Source of the DNA: Ornithodoros turicata
Taxonomy: Eukaryota; Arthropoda; Arachnida; Ixodida; Argasidae
Reading direction: 5' to 3'
Length of the DNA stretch: 64,000 bases
Assembly: GCF_037126465.1 (NCBI RefSeq)
Contig: NC_088201.1
Span: 85,216,273-85,280,272, forward strand
The position numbers and the translations under genes were made by a program. Below the pieces are notes generated by a model. That model had not been told where the DNA came from. It ran no database searches and was given only the letters and a program-made list of their open reading frames with translations. Shown in pieces: positions 33,241 through 44,800 of this stretch (the first letter of the stretch is position 1; every line of letters starts with the position of its first letter).

Positions 33241-33560
33241 TGTCCTCAACTCACACACATACTAAGCACCTTTCACACAGATTAACGTATCTTCGTTCCA
33301 GCTCTTTCACTTTCAGATGTTCATCTCTGTTGAGTGGTCTGTCATTCTTGTAATACAGATTGGAATTGAAATGCAGGCGCGTAAGGGATGCTCTGAAAGA
33401 AAAGTGTTTGGTTTTAGTCCTCTTAATGTTTCCGAAAACGAAAACAAACTTCACGGTGACTATTCTTCTGAAATGAGCAATTCCAGGATGACAGCAAAAA
33501 AATATATCTCGCCATATCATTATATCCACCTGGCACTTCAATTGAATAATGGCAGTTGAA

Positions 33561-33625
33561 AATGATGATGATTCAATTTAATGGCACATAAGCAACTCGG
33601 GCTATAGCGCGCCAAAACCATGGTA
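33561..33625 (+). repeat. LINE/SINE 3' end motif, copy 4
   Basis: (GATGAT) followed by TTTAATGGCACATAAGCAAC and GCGCGCC. A diverged copy of the arrangement at 26456 and 31164. Confidence 0.45.
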
Positions 33626-33629
33626 AAAC

Positions 33630-34949
33630 TGTGACTTGTTAAATATCAGACGATTATACTAAAATAATATACTTTGTTGGTTGGTAAATTGAGATATAGA
33701 CAAAAACATGATATGATAAAAATAAGCAATTGAAGAAAAGGCAATTGTTGGCTTTGTGTGACTGATGTCGAGTTTGCCACACTACGTGTTGAATAATAAT
33801 GTACGCTGATATGCTGTAGCATATAAAGTACAATCATACACACGCTCAATATGTGGTGGATATGTGAAACCAATATACACATACTTACATTTCAAACTTT
33901 CTTGAAACAGGCAGTCCAAGTCTGTCGGATTTGCCAGACTCTATACAAAGCCAGTAAGCACAGTGTGGAAAGACTGTTTCATCTTTCGAAAGCGGAGGTG
34001 CAGCTACCACGACGCTTTCCCATCTCAATGCTTCGGAGTGGCATAGCCTAGTAAGAAGCCATCAGAAGGATCTCATAAAGATAACTTGGTTGAAAAAGTG
34101 GAGGGTTCTGTGGGATACGTAAGAAAGCATACGCGTTACACAACAGCTACGAGAATGATCGACTGCACTTGCATGGTTTTCAGTACGTAGACTTGGAACT
34201 GAAAAATGAATCTGCTAACCTTGTTGAAACTACTTTTCCGTCAGGACCACACGAGAGCACACTTGGTTTCTTTAGTTGAAGGTATCATCAGGTCCCCATG
34301 CTCCTTTGAGATGCAGCAGACAGAATTTCGCTGAGGGGAGTGACTGCCGTTGCGGTTCGTCGCTTCGCAGCAGATCAAGAACAGTACACCGCAACGATAG
34401 GTGAAACGTTCAGAATATGGCGACCAACTCCAACACCAACCCAATGACCCGAACAAAGAGGATGAACCGGGAGTCACACAAGTACGCAGTTCGCAAGCTC
34501 CGCATACGGCATCCATTACAGCTGACCGGATACGGAAGCATATATGGAACGCGGGTACAGATTGAAAAGAAAATCGTAGAAACTGTTGCAGGTGATAAAT
34601 GCAGGGTATATTTTTCTTTTTGAGGCTCTGTAATAAAAACATATTAACATAGAAATGCCATTTCATGAAGGAAATTGACAGGTATTGCGTGACCACGTGA
34701 CGCGTTTGAGCCAATTGTGGGTGTTGCGAGTGGCCCCCGTGTTGACGTCATCTTGATGGTGGGCCGGGGTGGATATTCTATATAAACGTATGTTTTCTCG
34801 GTTTGACGCTAGGCGTGCTGCACTCGGATGAAGTCGAATGTTTAAAATTCGAGTTTAGAGAAACCGTGGGGTTTTAATGCATGAATTTTCGCATGGAGAG
34901 TCCTTGTTGGGTGCTTTATCGACTGCAAGTACGAAAGAGCTCCCACAGT
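33630..34949. other. Interior of the TTAA element, unassigned
   Basis: A plus-strand frame (34417-34623) starting MATNSNTNPM and an overlapping minus frame have no recognisable domain. A TATATAAA box occurs near 34779. No conclusion on promoter use can be drawn. Confidence 0.25.
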
Positions 34950-34966
34950 TTCTGGTCAGAGTCCCT

Positions 34967-36755
34967 TTAAGAAGTCGTTGAATTCTGTGCCGGAAAACGG
35001 TGGACCATTATCGGTAATCACGGCAATTGGCAGGCCATGTGTTGCGAATGTCGTCCTACAAAACTTGATGATGGTACTTGCAGTTGTTGTTCTCAACTTT
35101 TTGACTTCGAAGAAGAAGGAATAAAAACCCACCATCACAACGTATTTTTCTTGGTTGTGAGTAAACAACATTGCGACACGTTCCCACGGTAATGTGGGAA
35201 CTTCGTGACTGAGTAATCGAATCTTGACGTTTTTCACTTGATATTTCTGACATTGGTGACATTCGTATACTCTCTCTCGGTGTCCGCATTCATTTCGGGC
35301 CAAAATACTATCTCTCGCGCCCTTCTTTTCATTTTCTGTACTCCTGCGTGCGCAGCATGAAGCAACATAGTTATAGTCCTCCTTCGTTTGCTCGGTACTA
35401 TGATTCGGTTTGATCGAAGCAATATTCCGTCTTCGAGACGAATGTCCTCTTGATAGGGCCAATACTGCTTAACTAGACGATGCACGTTGTCTTTTGTTGT
35501 GGGCCACTCTGAGGTCGTATACTTGTTAAGCGGTTGTAACTCGTCATCGGTATGGGTAGCTTCTTTGATATCGCGAAGCCTTTCTTGTGAGACAGGCACG
35601 AATTCCAGAGCATTCACGTATAGTACATTATCTTCAAGTTCGACCATCCTCTGGGTGTCTGGAAACCTTGACAAAGCAGCTGACTGAACTTGTTCCTTTT
35701 CTGGCCTGTACCTTACTTCGATCGAGTAGACTTGTACGCTTGTACTTGTAGATGCATACGCTGAAGCCTCAGTGGGCACTGATGAAGTTGGTTCTTGAAG
35801 ATATTCTCTAGAGGCTTGTGATCCGTTTCCACCGTCACTACAGTGTGTCCCAATAGGTACTGGCGAAACTTTGTGCATCCATGAACTATCGGTAGCATTT
35901 CCTTTTCTATTTGAGCGTAGTTCTGCTGAGTCTCAGTCAACGTTCTCGATGAATAGTTGAGAGGCTTGCCATCTTGCAGTATCACTGCGCCAATACCAGT
36001 CTCACTTGCATCTACTGATAATGTGATGGGTTTGCTCGGCGTATAGTATGCTAGTACAGGGGCCATCGTTAGACCCTTTTTGAGGTCATCAAAGGCTTGC
36101 TGGTGGCTCTCAGCCCATACCCACGCTACGTCCTTCTTCAGTAATTCTCGTAGTGGCGCTGCCCTTTCTGATAACCGCGCGAGAAACTTGGACAGGTAAT
36201 TAATCATTCCCAAGGATACTCTGAGTCTTCGCACGTTGGTTGGCTCCGGAATTGCTTCTATAGACTTTGTTCGTTCGGGGTCTATCTTCACGCCGTCAAC
36301 CGTGAGAAATGTCCGAGGTACTTCGCTTCGCTTTTTCCAAAGTGACACTTCTTGGGGTTCAACTTGAGATTGACTTCTCGACACCTCTTCAGCACGTTCC
36401 GGAGGTTTTCATCCTGATCCTCCTTTGTGTCACCCCAGACAAGGATATCGTCCATGACGACTTGCACCCTTGTCAGATCATGCAACATGTCGTGCATTAT
36501 TCGCTGGAAAACTTCAGGAGCCGTGCATATACCAAAAGTTATCCTGTGGAAGCGGTAGCGCCCAAACGGCGTGCTCAGAGTGCATAGCTTAGAACTTGTA
36601 GAGTCAAATAGTATTTGCCTATACTCAGAAGCGGCATCAAGTGTCGAAAACCACATCGGCTGGCCAACTTTTTCTACTACATCTTCTAATATCATCATAG
36701 GATAGTGTTCTCGCAATAGGGCCTTGTTTAGGTCGATTGGGTCGGTGACCGCCAA
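34967..36755 (-). pseudogene. Ty3/gypsy pol: RT, RNase H and integrase N-terminal half
   Basis: Minus-strand pieces in four frames run in order. Reverse transcriptase (36755-36288): DPIDLNKALLREHYPM, FSTLDAASEYRQ, FGICTAPEVFQRIM and VVMDDILVWG (VMDD catalytic pair). RNase H (about 36100-35850): LSVDASETGIGAVILQDG and VETDHKPLENI. Integrase: HAAHAGVQKMKRRAREIVFWP zinc region, YECHQCQKY, then ITDNGPPFSG. The residue at the first integrase acidic position reads G (VVMVGFYSFF), and frameshifts separate the blocks, so it is dead. Its 5' side is cut by the CGCGA word array at about 36756. Its integrase continues at 28890-29309 beyond the TTAA element. Confidence 0.9.
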
Positions 36756-36955
36756 AAATCGCGAGTCAAAAATCGCGACAGACAAGATCGCGAGTCAACA
36801 ACCGCGATTTTCAAAAACCGCGAGTAGCAAAAACCGCGACAGGTAGAAACTGTGAGAGTGAAAAACAGCGATAGGCGAAAAAAGTGACGTCCAAAGATAG
36901 CGATAGGCAAAACCGCGATAGCCAAAAAACCGCGATGCGCAAAACCGGCGAGCAA
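36756..36955. repeat. Degenerate CGCGA word array
   Basis: About 200 bases of irregularly spaced words of the form AAAAACCGCGA, AAAATCGCGAGTC, AGCGATAGGC and AAAACCGCGATAG. More than a dozen occurrences differ from each other, and spacing is 10-25 bases. The array abuts the truncated gypsy RT exactly, which suggests it belongs to an element end or was assembled at a break. It is reminiscent in style, not sequence, of the arrays at 3922-4086 and 25270-25455. Confidence 0.65.
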
Positions 36956-37703
36956 ACCTGCATAGAATTGAAGAGAATACTTTTTGAGGACGCCAGTGCT
37001 GGCTGGCAGTGTTTCAGAGCATGGACAAGACTTGAAATGTGTTCGTCTCCACCGGACGCCGAAATTACTCGTTCAAATACGGACATGGAAGAGTTAGGGA
37101 ACGGCATTTCTTGCCCGCGTCAGCTATCATGTTCACTCTAGGAACTCACCCACGAAGCCTCCCGAGGTGGATGGAAGTAGATTGACCACTTCGAAAGCTG
37201 CAGTTTAAAGTAGCACAGAAGTCATTTTTAACGCCTTGCTTTCTTCTTATAAAATTGTTAATTAGGCCAGTAACATGCGCCATGCGAAGTAATTCACACC
37301 ACAGAGTCATAACTATCGCGGAAATTGAATTTAAACTACATCGCAAAAAGCGACCGTGCGCAACGGTAGTGGAGAGTAGTACCAGACTGGTGATCTGCCT
37401 GCGACCTCGCGCTGACGCTACAGGGTCCGTGCTCGCTGATTGGTTCAGAGAGATGTCTGCTACTTAGCTGTCGTCTGCTACTCGGCCGATCGGGGCTCTG
37501 AAAAAGCATTGCTCCTGGCTCGGTCATGATTCGGCCGCTCCTTCTATCCTTAATTCTCCTGGGGAACTGGCAACACTGGTTTAGGGCTGCAACGGGACAG
37601 GGCGCTGACCCCCACTGACCAGCGAACCAGAACGCGTGGACCCTGTAACGTCATCGGTGATGTGGCATCATACTTCTCCTCCTCGTTATACCCGGAGTGG
37701 CGA
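36956..37703. other. No assignable gene
   Basis: Short frames on both strands without recognisable motif. Confidence 0.3.
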
Positions 37704-40078
37704 CCCAGTCAACACCGACTGTTGGTGGAACGTAGCATCTACGTTGTCTAATGTTGAACAATGTTGAATGTAGAATCATAACGCTGAATCAACGCTGTTT
37801 CAACAGTACCTGGTCAATGGTGAATTGTGAACGTAAAGCAAAACGTTGATTTTCCATGAGCCACTCAACTGTAGATATACGGAGCAAATATTTTCGATGA
37901 TTCTACATTGTACCTTCAACATATTGTCAACCTTTATCAGGAGTGAAAAAGTCGTTGCTTCTTCAATGCACATCCAGTTTTTTCGCACTGTATTTTATTC
38001 CTACATTCTATTCTGCCGCTCCCGTGTAGAGTAAGACCTGTATGACGTCGTATTTATATCGCTCATGCTGCCATTAATAATAATATTTTTTATATATTCA
38101 TAGCCATACACTTTTTTACCATATCTGTAAACGACTCATCACCAATCGCACGTATTCACTAAACAATGAGAAAAGCATATTTTACCTTTTCCACGCCATT
38201 ATAATGATCGGTCACGGAGGTAGAGGAATATAACGAGAAATCAATTTCCCAACAAGCGCGAGCCGAACGCAACCACGTCTACCTCATCGCCATCGAGATT
38301 CTCCAACCGCCGTTTCAAACAGTCTAGGCTGGCGAGTGGTGAGGCACGTCGGATCGCGTCGCCGTGGCAGTTCGGCAGGATGGACATTGCATTTTGTCAC
38401 ACGGAAAGGTCTTTGGAACTTCAGCATCATGCGTATTTTGTTCTGCAATCTCTGGAGCATCGAGGCAGTACTGGCCAATGCGGTGAACAACTATGTTGAG
38501 CGTAACAGCGAATGCCGTAGTGCGCGAGAGACAGCTTCCTTTGTTCTCCGGCTTTCGAGTTTCACGGGTGAGTATTCTTTCTTCCTTTTGCCTTACTGAA
38601 GATTTGTGCATTCTCAACGATCACATGTGGTAGAGGTGTGGAGCACACAGCTTAGTATCCGAAGTAAACAGCGTTATTTGTTTGCGTTTTCTTTGCCTGC
38701 AGAATCTGGTTGCATATCACTGACGAATTTATGCGAACTGTGGGACTTTGTGTGATGTGCGTTTGTGATATGTAGTTTGGTGTATCCGGGTGGTTATTAA
38801 ATATATTCTGATGGGATCCTACTTAGGTAACGTTTAATGCTGTCTGTGTTTAGTACGATATGGCTTCAGAAATGCCTTCCCAGTGTCGACGTCAGTTTGC
38901 AACGGAGCTTTACTCCATTGTTGAAGTCGTGCGTTCAAACAGCACGTAGCGCAGTTTTTTTTTCAGATGTTACAAGTTGCAAAATGCAGATATATTTGTT
39001 CAGATCTCTTCGATTCACATGTACTATTTTATAGGAGCTTGTCATATCGTGAACTGGGTGTGATGAAAGTAGCGATGGCCTATTTTATGAACAGTCTGGT
39101 AAGTATAGATAAGCTTGGCTGCAAAGGAAATGAGTTACCTTTTTACATCTGACTGCGCTGTTCTCCAAGGTTGCTTGTTTTTTGTATAACCGCTAACCTG
39201 GTTGTTAAGTGAGCTAGTGTCGATTTTGTAGTTTTTTATTAACTAATAGCTTCAGTTGCAGTTGTCAGAGGGCTTGAACTGCGTCTGATTTCGTCCATTG
39301 ACAGCCTCACACATGTGTAAATGACCTGGCGTCTCTACAACAATGAAGAGTGGGGCATCAACCAGAATACGAGGACATCGCTTGGACCTGCCAGTGATTA
39401 AGCTGCTTCCGCATCACACCATGTATACTCCGAAAGAAGCTGAAGCTGCGGTAAGACACTGTCATGCATGTGTTCCTACTCGTTGCAGAGTGTCTGTTTT
39501 TGACGTCTGTTTAGGGCAGTGTTTGAGCTGGCGTCCCACTAGATGGAATGACATGCTATTGGTTATCTTTCAGGGATGACCGTTCCGAAGAGGCATAGCG
39601 ACCATTCATGTGATTATTATTACTATGACCATTATCAGTTATTATCTTTTTTGTGCATGTTTCACTAATTGATCAAATATTTTAATAAACGAGCACATAA
39701 AAGGTCATATACCTCATTATCTTATTGAATATTAAGTATTACACATTTGTACCATTGTATTTGGACAAAATTAGGTTTGCGGGTACCTGCGCTTTTTGCC
39801 AGCAGAAGTGGAGCTCTAAAGTAGCATAGTAGGAAGAGGTACGAAGAGACAACGTAGAATAAACAGTAATTCACAACATTTGATGAACATTCTATCAACG
39901 TAGAAAAAACGACAGTTAACGTAGAAATAGCGTTATAAAATTATAGTTCATTCTACGTGTTTTTGACCGGACATTTTCTACGTAGAATCTGCGTTGCACG
40001 CTATCGCAGATTTTACGATGGCGTTGTAGATTTGCAGTGTTATTTCAACGTTGATTCTACATTTCGTAGTTGACTGGG
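37704..40078. mobile_element. 2.4-kb DNA element with CCCAGTCAAC termini
   Basis: CCCAGTCAAC (37704-37713) and its exact complement GTTGACTGGG (40069-40078) bound 2375 bases. Inside both ends are clusters of related words (CTACGTTG, GTAGAATC, AACGTTGA, TCTACGTAGA), the expected look of subterminal binding sites. Interior plus-strand exon-like frames (for example 38336-38574 ending before a GTGAGT donor, and 39343-39579) are not recognisable as transposase. No target duplication was found. The CCCAGT terminus and word-rich ends resemble 4557-5730, so both may belong to one superfamily. Confidence 0.65.
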
Positions 40079-40384
40079 GAGTTAAGAGTAAACGAGCGGA
40101 GGTATGTTTATGTGATTCTTTTTCTGGGAAACAAATTGCACACATGAAAACCTTTCGTGCTACCCGGTAAATTAACACACACACTTTCATCAGACGTCTT
40201 AATCTGAATTTTTTTTGGATGGCCCTCTGTACCACTTTAAGGCTTTTATTCCTGGAATGGAAGCTACCCTACTTTTCATATCCTCATGGCCTCCTTTCAT
40301 CCTCCCTTCTAAAGGAGAGTGAGTAAGGTAACCAATTGAGTCTCTTCCTTCTGGGGACTGCTGAGAGGTCGCGTCAACCTGGTC

Positions 40385-41098
40385 AATCAGTTTGCTACAC
40401 GGGTGATGGCTGTTTCAGGGTATGTTTCAGGCAAGTATGTTTCTTGCAGGCAGAAGCAGAGAGCTCTTTTCAAAAAAGATCGTGTACGTCATCTATGTTA
40501 CTGTAGAGGCCTCGACAGTTCCACTGAAGGAATACCTGTCCCATAATGAGAATGGAAATAGGGAAGAGCAAAGGGTCTTTGCACATTGTGTGTTAAGGGG
40601 GTGTAACCCTTGGCGGGGGAAGCCTCTGTTTGTCCTTCGACTTGCGTCTACCTCGACCTTCGTACTTTATCTTTGCTCCTTCCCTTTGGAAATTGCACTC
40701 TGGTCCACTGTACTTGGAAGACTTGATGATGATTTCTGCGACATGCAGTCGCCATCGACAAGCTCCATTGAGTGTGCGGCAGTCTGGGGTGAGCTCCCAG
40801 TGAGCCCATCCCAAACTTAAAGCGCGCCATCAACTTCCGTAGCGATTGTGCAGACTTTTCTTGTGTTTAGGAAGTGTGTAGTGGAGGCCCAGAAGTTTGG
40901 GTCCCCACGGATGCTCTGAGCGATGCCACTCCCCGGCGCACCGCTTCAGAGAAAGATCCTCTTTTCTGAAACTCCAGTTGTGTCTTCGCTGGTTTGTATG
41001 TCAGCTGCTGTACAGTTTTAATTCTCAAGATTTCTTTTTCATCGCTAAAGCGTGGGCAGCATCTGGAATAGGATGGTTGCCTTCGCAGTTGACACAAC
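40385..41098 (-). pseudogene. LINE ORF1 zinc knuckle region and start of ORF2 endonuclease
   Basis: From the TTAA at 41099 the minus strand reads CVNCEGNHP, the start of a CCHC zinc knuckle. After a one-base shift it continues SRCCPRFSDEKEILRIKTV with a polar tail, as in ORF1 (gag) proteins of I/Jockey-type LINEs, stopping near 40867. Lower down (about 40555-40385) it reads FLQWNCRGLYSNIDD and LQETYLPET in two frames. This is the N-terminal QWN block and LQET block of an apurinic-type endonuclease, that is the beginning of ORF2. The rest of ORF2 is missing. Its ORF1 is interrupted by the large TTAA element, whose left end is at 41099. Confidence 0.7.
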
Positions 41099-41116
41099 TT
41101 AAGAGGACATACCACC

Positions 41117-41433
41117 CCCTGTTTTCTATGTGAACTTTGCATAGGTTTTGTGGCTGAACTACGAGACAGATCGTATTGCGGAAACCTTCATTGGAAAGGT
41201 GACGTCAAGATCTCTTAACTCTGGGAACTGAAATATCGCTCTAGCGTTGTAATTTTTTTTTACGGACCCCTGAAGGTGGGAACCCCTCTGTTTTCTATGT
41301 GAACTTTGCATAGGTTTTGTGGCTGAACTACGAGACAGATCGGAATGCGGAAACTTTCATCGGAAAGGTGACGTCAAGACATCTTAACTCTGGGAACTGA
41401 AATATCGCTCTAGCGTTGTAATTTTTTTTTAAA
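41117..41433 (+). repeat. Subterminal direct duplication (about 145 bp, two copies)
   Basis: The block starting CTGTTTTCTATGTGAACTTT and ending GTTGTAATTTTTTTT occurs at about 41118-41260 and again at about 41288-41430 with few differences. It lies just inside the element's left terminus and is absent from the right arm. It could hold transposase-binding or promoter sites. Confidence 0.9.
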
Positions 41434-41856
41434 AAAGAAAAAGAAATGAATTTTGTCGCTACAGCTTCAAAAAATCCAAATAAATAAATGAAAGCAAATA
41501 AAAACAATCCGCTTCTGAGGTTAACCGGGGACATGTTTCAGGATTCAAATGACGCGTTTTTTGTGTGTTTTTAGCATTCTGTTTTTCCGAAAAAGAATTA
41601 AAAGTGAGTACAGGCATGCATCCAAGGCGTTTACCACTGATTCCGGAAGGTGGCGCCGTCCGCTCGCAGCGCCCGAACGTAGTCCGCTCGTAACCATCCG
41701 CGTATTGCGCAGCAGCTGATCGGCGTCCGTGGTTTCGGCGGTTCGTCCTGAAGTGACCAATTCGTGGCTAAGTTACGCGTTTTTTTCACTTTCTTGTCCT
41801 GTTCATTTGCTCTCTGTCCTTGTGTGTTTTCTGCGTGTTCATAGTATTTACCCATT

Positions 41857-44800
41857 ATGGCTCGAAGTCACGTCTACGGACAACGGAAACGTAAGAAGAA
41901 GGACTTTGCGAATTTACGTGGTAGAGGCAGGCATGTGACGGAGCCTGCGGATTTGAGAGATTTTGGTAATGCAGGATGCTCCAGCCGTGCTGTTCCCAGT
42001 GATCGTTGCACTTCGACGACTCCACATCGCGCAGATACCCTTGTAGGCTCAACCTTTGGTGGTAGTGTTGTTCCTCAAACTGTAACTGATGCCGGTCGGA
42101 ATGCTTGTTTCGCTTCGAGCACAAGCGAAATTCGTCCTTCAAATTCGTCATTTGCTGATTCAGCTGAGGTAGATAATGTAGTCCCCTGCAGTTCAGGTTG
42201 TGACGAGCTTGCCGGTTCCAGAGCAAGTCCCGTTCCAATCACTGCCGCTGTTACACCCAGTCGATCTTCATCTTTCGATACTGGCAATGTTCACCAGACA
42301 CAGAGTCAGCGCACAAGCAGTGTGAATGGTCGGCGTATAGTGGAGATTGATCACTTCTTCTCGTCTTTGCAAAGTTTGTCGGTACATAGTCCGTTTGGTT
42401 GCGGCCTGGCTGACATGGAAATTGTATCAGAACATCGGCGAGGTCTGTGTAGCTCTTTCAGTTTGAAGTGCAGGATGTGTCTGAGGAAAGATGTAGTCAC
42501 AACAGAGGCACCAGTTGATCAACTTGTTCAACAACGCATGGACGTCAATTCCTCAGCAGTGAACGGTATCGTGTCTATAGGTTCTGGTTTCTCAGGCCTT
42601 CGCGAGCTCCTAGGTGCTCTGGACATACCCGGCATGGCTGGTAGCACGTACAGTAAGTATCAGGATATTGTTGCTAAAGGAATCGACGAAACAGCTTGGG
42701 AAGAAATAAGAAAAGCAGGCATTGAGGAAGCTCGGTTAGCTAGGGAGGCTGGGGACGTCGATGCTGACGGTTTTCCTATAATTACGGTCGTTGCCGATGG
42801 TGCTTGGTGCAAACGTTCATACAAGAACAAGTACGACGCTCTTTCTGGCTTGGTAAGTAAAAATTTTTATCTACACTTAATAAAGGTGCCCGAAAAAGGA
42901 GGATTTATCTTGCACACCGCTTGGCAGACGGGATATACAGGAAGTCTGTGCCCACCATTTGTGGAAAGAACACTATGAGCATTTATTTGGAGGAAAAAGT
43001 TGACCCCTCTGGTGCTATTAGTGGCACTGCTGTCTTTTGGTAAACACACTTTCTAGAGTGGTATACATCCTGTGGCATTAATTCGTATGATACGCGTACA
43101 AATGCATAATTCCTCGAAACATTGTCATTGGGGGTAGAGTTTTGTGGAATACAATCCTGACATTTTTTCGTTTTTGCAGGCTGTAATTGTTGGGTACCGC
43201 ACAAAGAAAGTACTGTTCCTAGGCGTCCGGAACAAATTTTGTACACTGTGCGCAAGTTCCAAGGCAGGGTCGAGCCCAAAAAAGCATCTGTGCTTCAAGA
43301 ACTGGGACAGCAGCTCTACCAGTATGGAGAAGGATATCGTCGTTGAAGGCTTCAGGCGCAGCATTGAGTTGCACGGGGTAAAGTACTTGCAGTTGATCGC
43401 TGACGGTGATTCGAGCACATACAAGTCAATTCTTGAAGCTGCACCGTACCAGCATCAGGTAGTTCAGAAGGTAGAATGTCGCAACCACCTTCTTCGAAAC
43501 TATGTAAGTCGTCTTCGAGATGTTGCTTTGGCAAAGAGAACAACCCCCATTCCCCCATCGTTGAAGAAGCTACTTCTGGATAATGCTGTTCGACTAAGAG
43601 TTGGAGTTGCTAGGGCTATTCACTATCGCAAAGAGCAGGCCGAGTTCAGCAAACAAGATCAGATTCGGAACCTGGTGGCTGATATCCGTAATGGGCCACT
43701 CCATGTGTTCGGCGACCACGCAAAATGTGCGGGTTACTTTTGCAGTGGTCCAAAAGAAGGGGAAGTCAATCACGTCCCAGAGCTCAGGAAATGCGGACTT
43801 TTCAATGAAATCCTTGTAGCGATGAGTCGTTTGGCAAACAATGGTAGCAGCTTGATCCTTGACGTTAACAATAATGCTGCAGAACATTTCAATTCTCTCG
43901 TTGCAAAGTTTTCTGGCGGTAAAAGAATAAACTTTTCCCAGAGGGGATCATTCGGAATGCGGGCTTCAGGAGCTGTCGTGTCTTTCAACTCTAAGCAGTA
44001 CCATCGTGCTCTACATAAGGCAGTGTACAACACCAGCCCTGGGAAGTATGCAAAAATTATGCTGAAGCGTAAAGCAGCTGTTCGTGCTGCTTGCATAAGG
44101 CATCGGAGTTCTGGGGCTGCTCGCTGTAAGCGTTCACTTGAAGGTGCGCCTTGCAAGCGTGCTTCCAGCGACAACCACTATGGTTCCATAGTGGATGCTC
44201 CAGACATGAACCACGATGACTATGTTGAAGCTGCTGCGGCGTACAAGGATTCCCTTGTGCTCTCCCAACCAGATTCAGAGCAGCTCGAGGCTGATACTCG
44301 AGGTCAAGAAGGGAGAACTTTGTGGATGCAGGAGAGGCGAAAGCGACTCACCGCTTCTAATTTTGGCAAGGTATGCAAGATGCGAGATGCAACGAGCAGT
44401 GCAAGTACTGTTCGTTCCTTGCTCTATGGTCATTTTGACACTGAGGCTCTCCGATATGGTCGCGACACTGAGCCCATTGCAATTGCTAAGCTGCAGGATG
44501 AGTTAGGGGTGACTGCTTCACCATGCGGCCTTGTTGTTGATCAGGAGTTTGCATACCTTGCTGCAACACCTGATGGGCTTGTCGGTGATGACACTGTCGT
44601 GGAAGTGAAGTGCCCTTATTCGGCTCGGCCCCTTACCCCTGTGGAGGGAGTGCGGGCAAAAAAAATCACCTTTTGCACTATTGATAACTCTGGTAATATT
44701 TCGTTGAAGGAAAACCATGACTACCACTATCAGGTGCAGGGACAGCTCCACATCACTCGACGTCAGTTTTGTCTTTTTGTGGTATATTCTGGCGAGGAAA

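Larger units (their letters stand above)
29306..34970. mobile_element. 5.66-kb DNA transposon, TTAA duplications, 17-bp perfect TIRs
   Basis: AGGGACTCTGACCAGAA (29310-29326) and its exact complement (34950-34966) are bounded by TTAA at 29306-29309 and 34967-34970. The insertion splits a gypsy integrase codon series precisely, so the boundaries are certain. TTAA duplications are used by piggyBac, Kolobok and some Sola elements. The RRG-type terminus favours Kolobok (my recollection of that superfamily), and no piggyBac catalytic motif was seen. The interior has several candidate spliced exons on the plus strand (29632-29817, 30584-30618, 31427-31652, 31935-32040) but no transposase I can name. 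It is littered with LINE and Penelope scraps, so it is probably an old or non-autonomous copy. Confidence 0.9.

Noticed and set aside
34779..34786. TATATAAA as a promoter for outward transcription from the TTAA element.
   Set aside because: One box in AT-rich DNA without a supported downstream start is not enough.
29306..34970. Calling the 5.66-kb element piggyBac because of TTAA.
   Set aside because: No piggyBac catalytic motif could be read, and the AGG terminus is not a piggyBac-like CCC/CCY start. TTAA is shared by Kolobok and some Sola elements.
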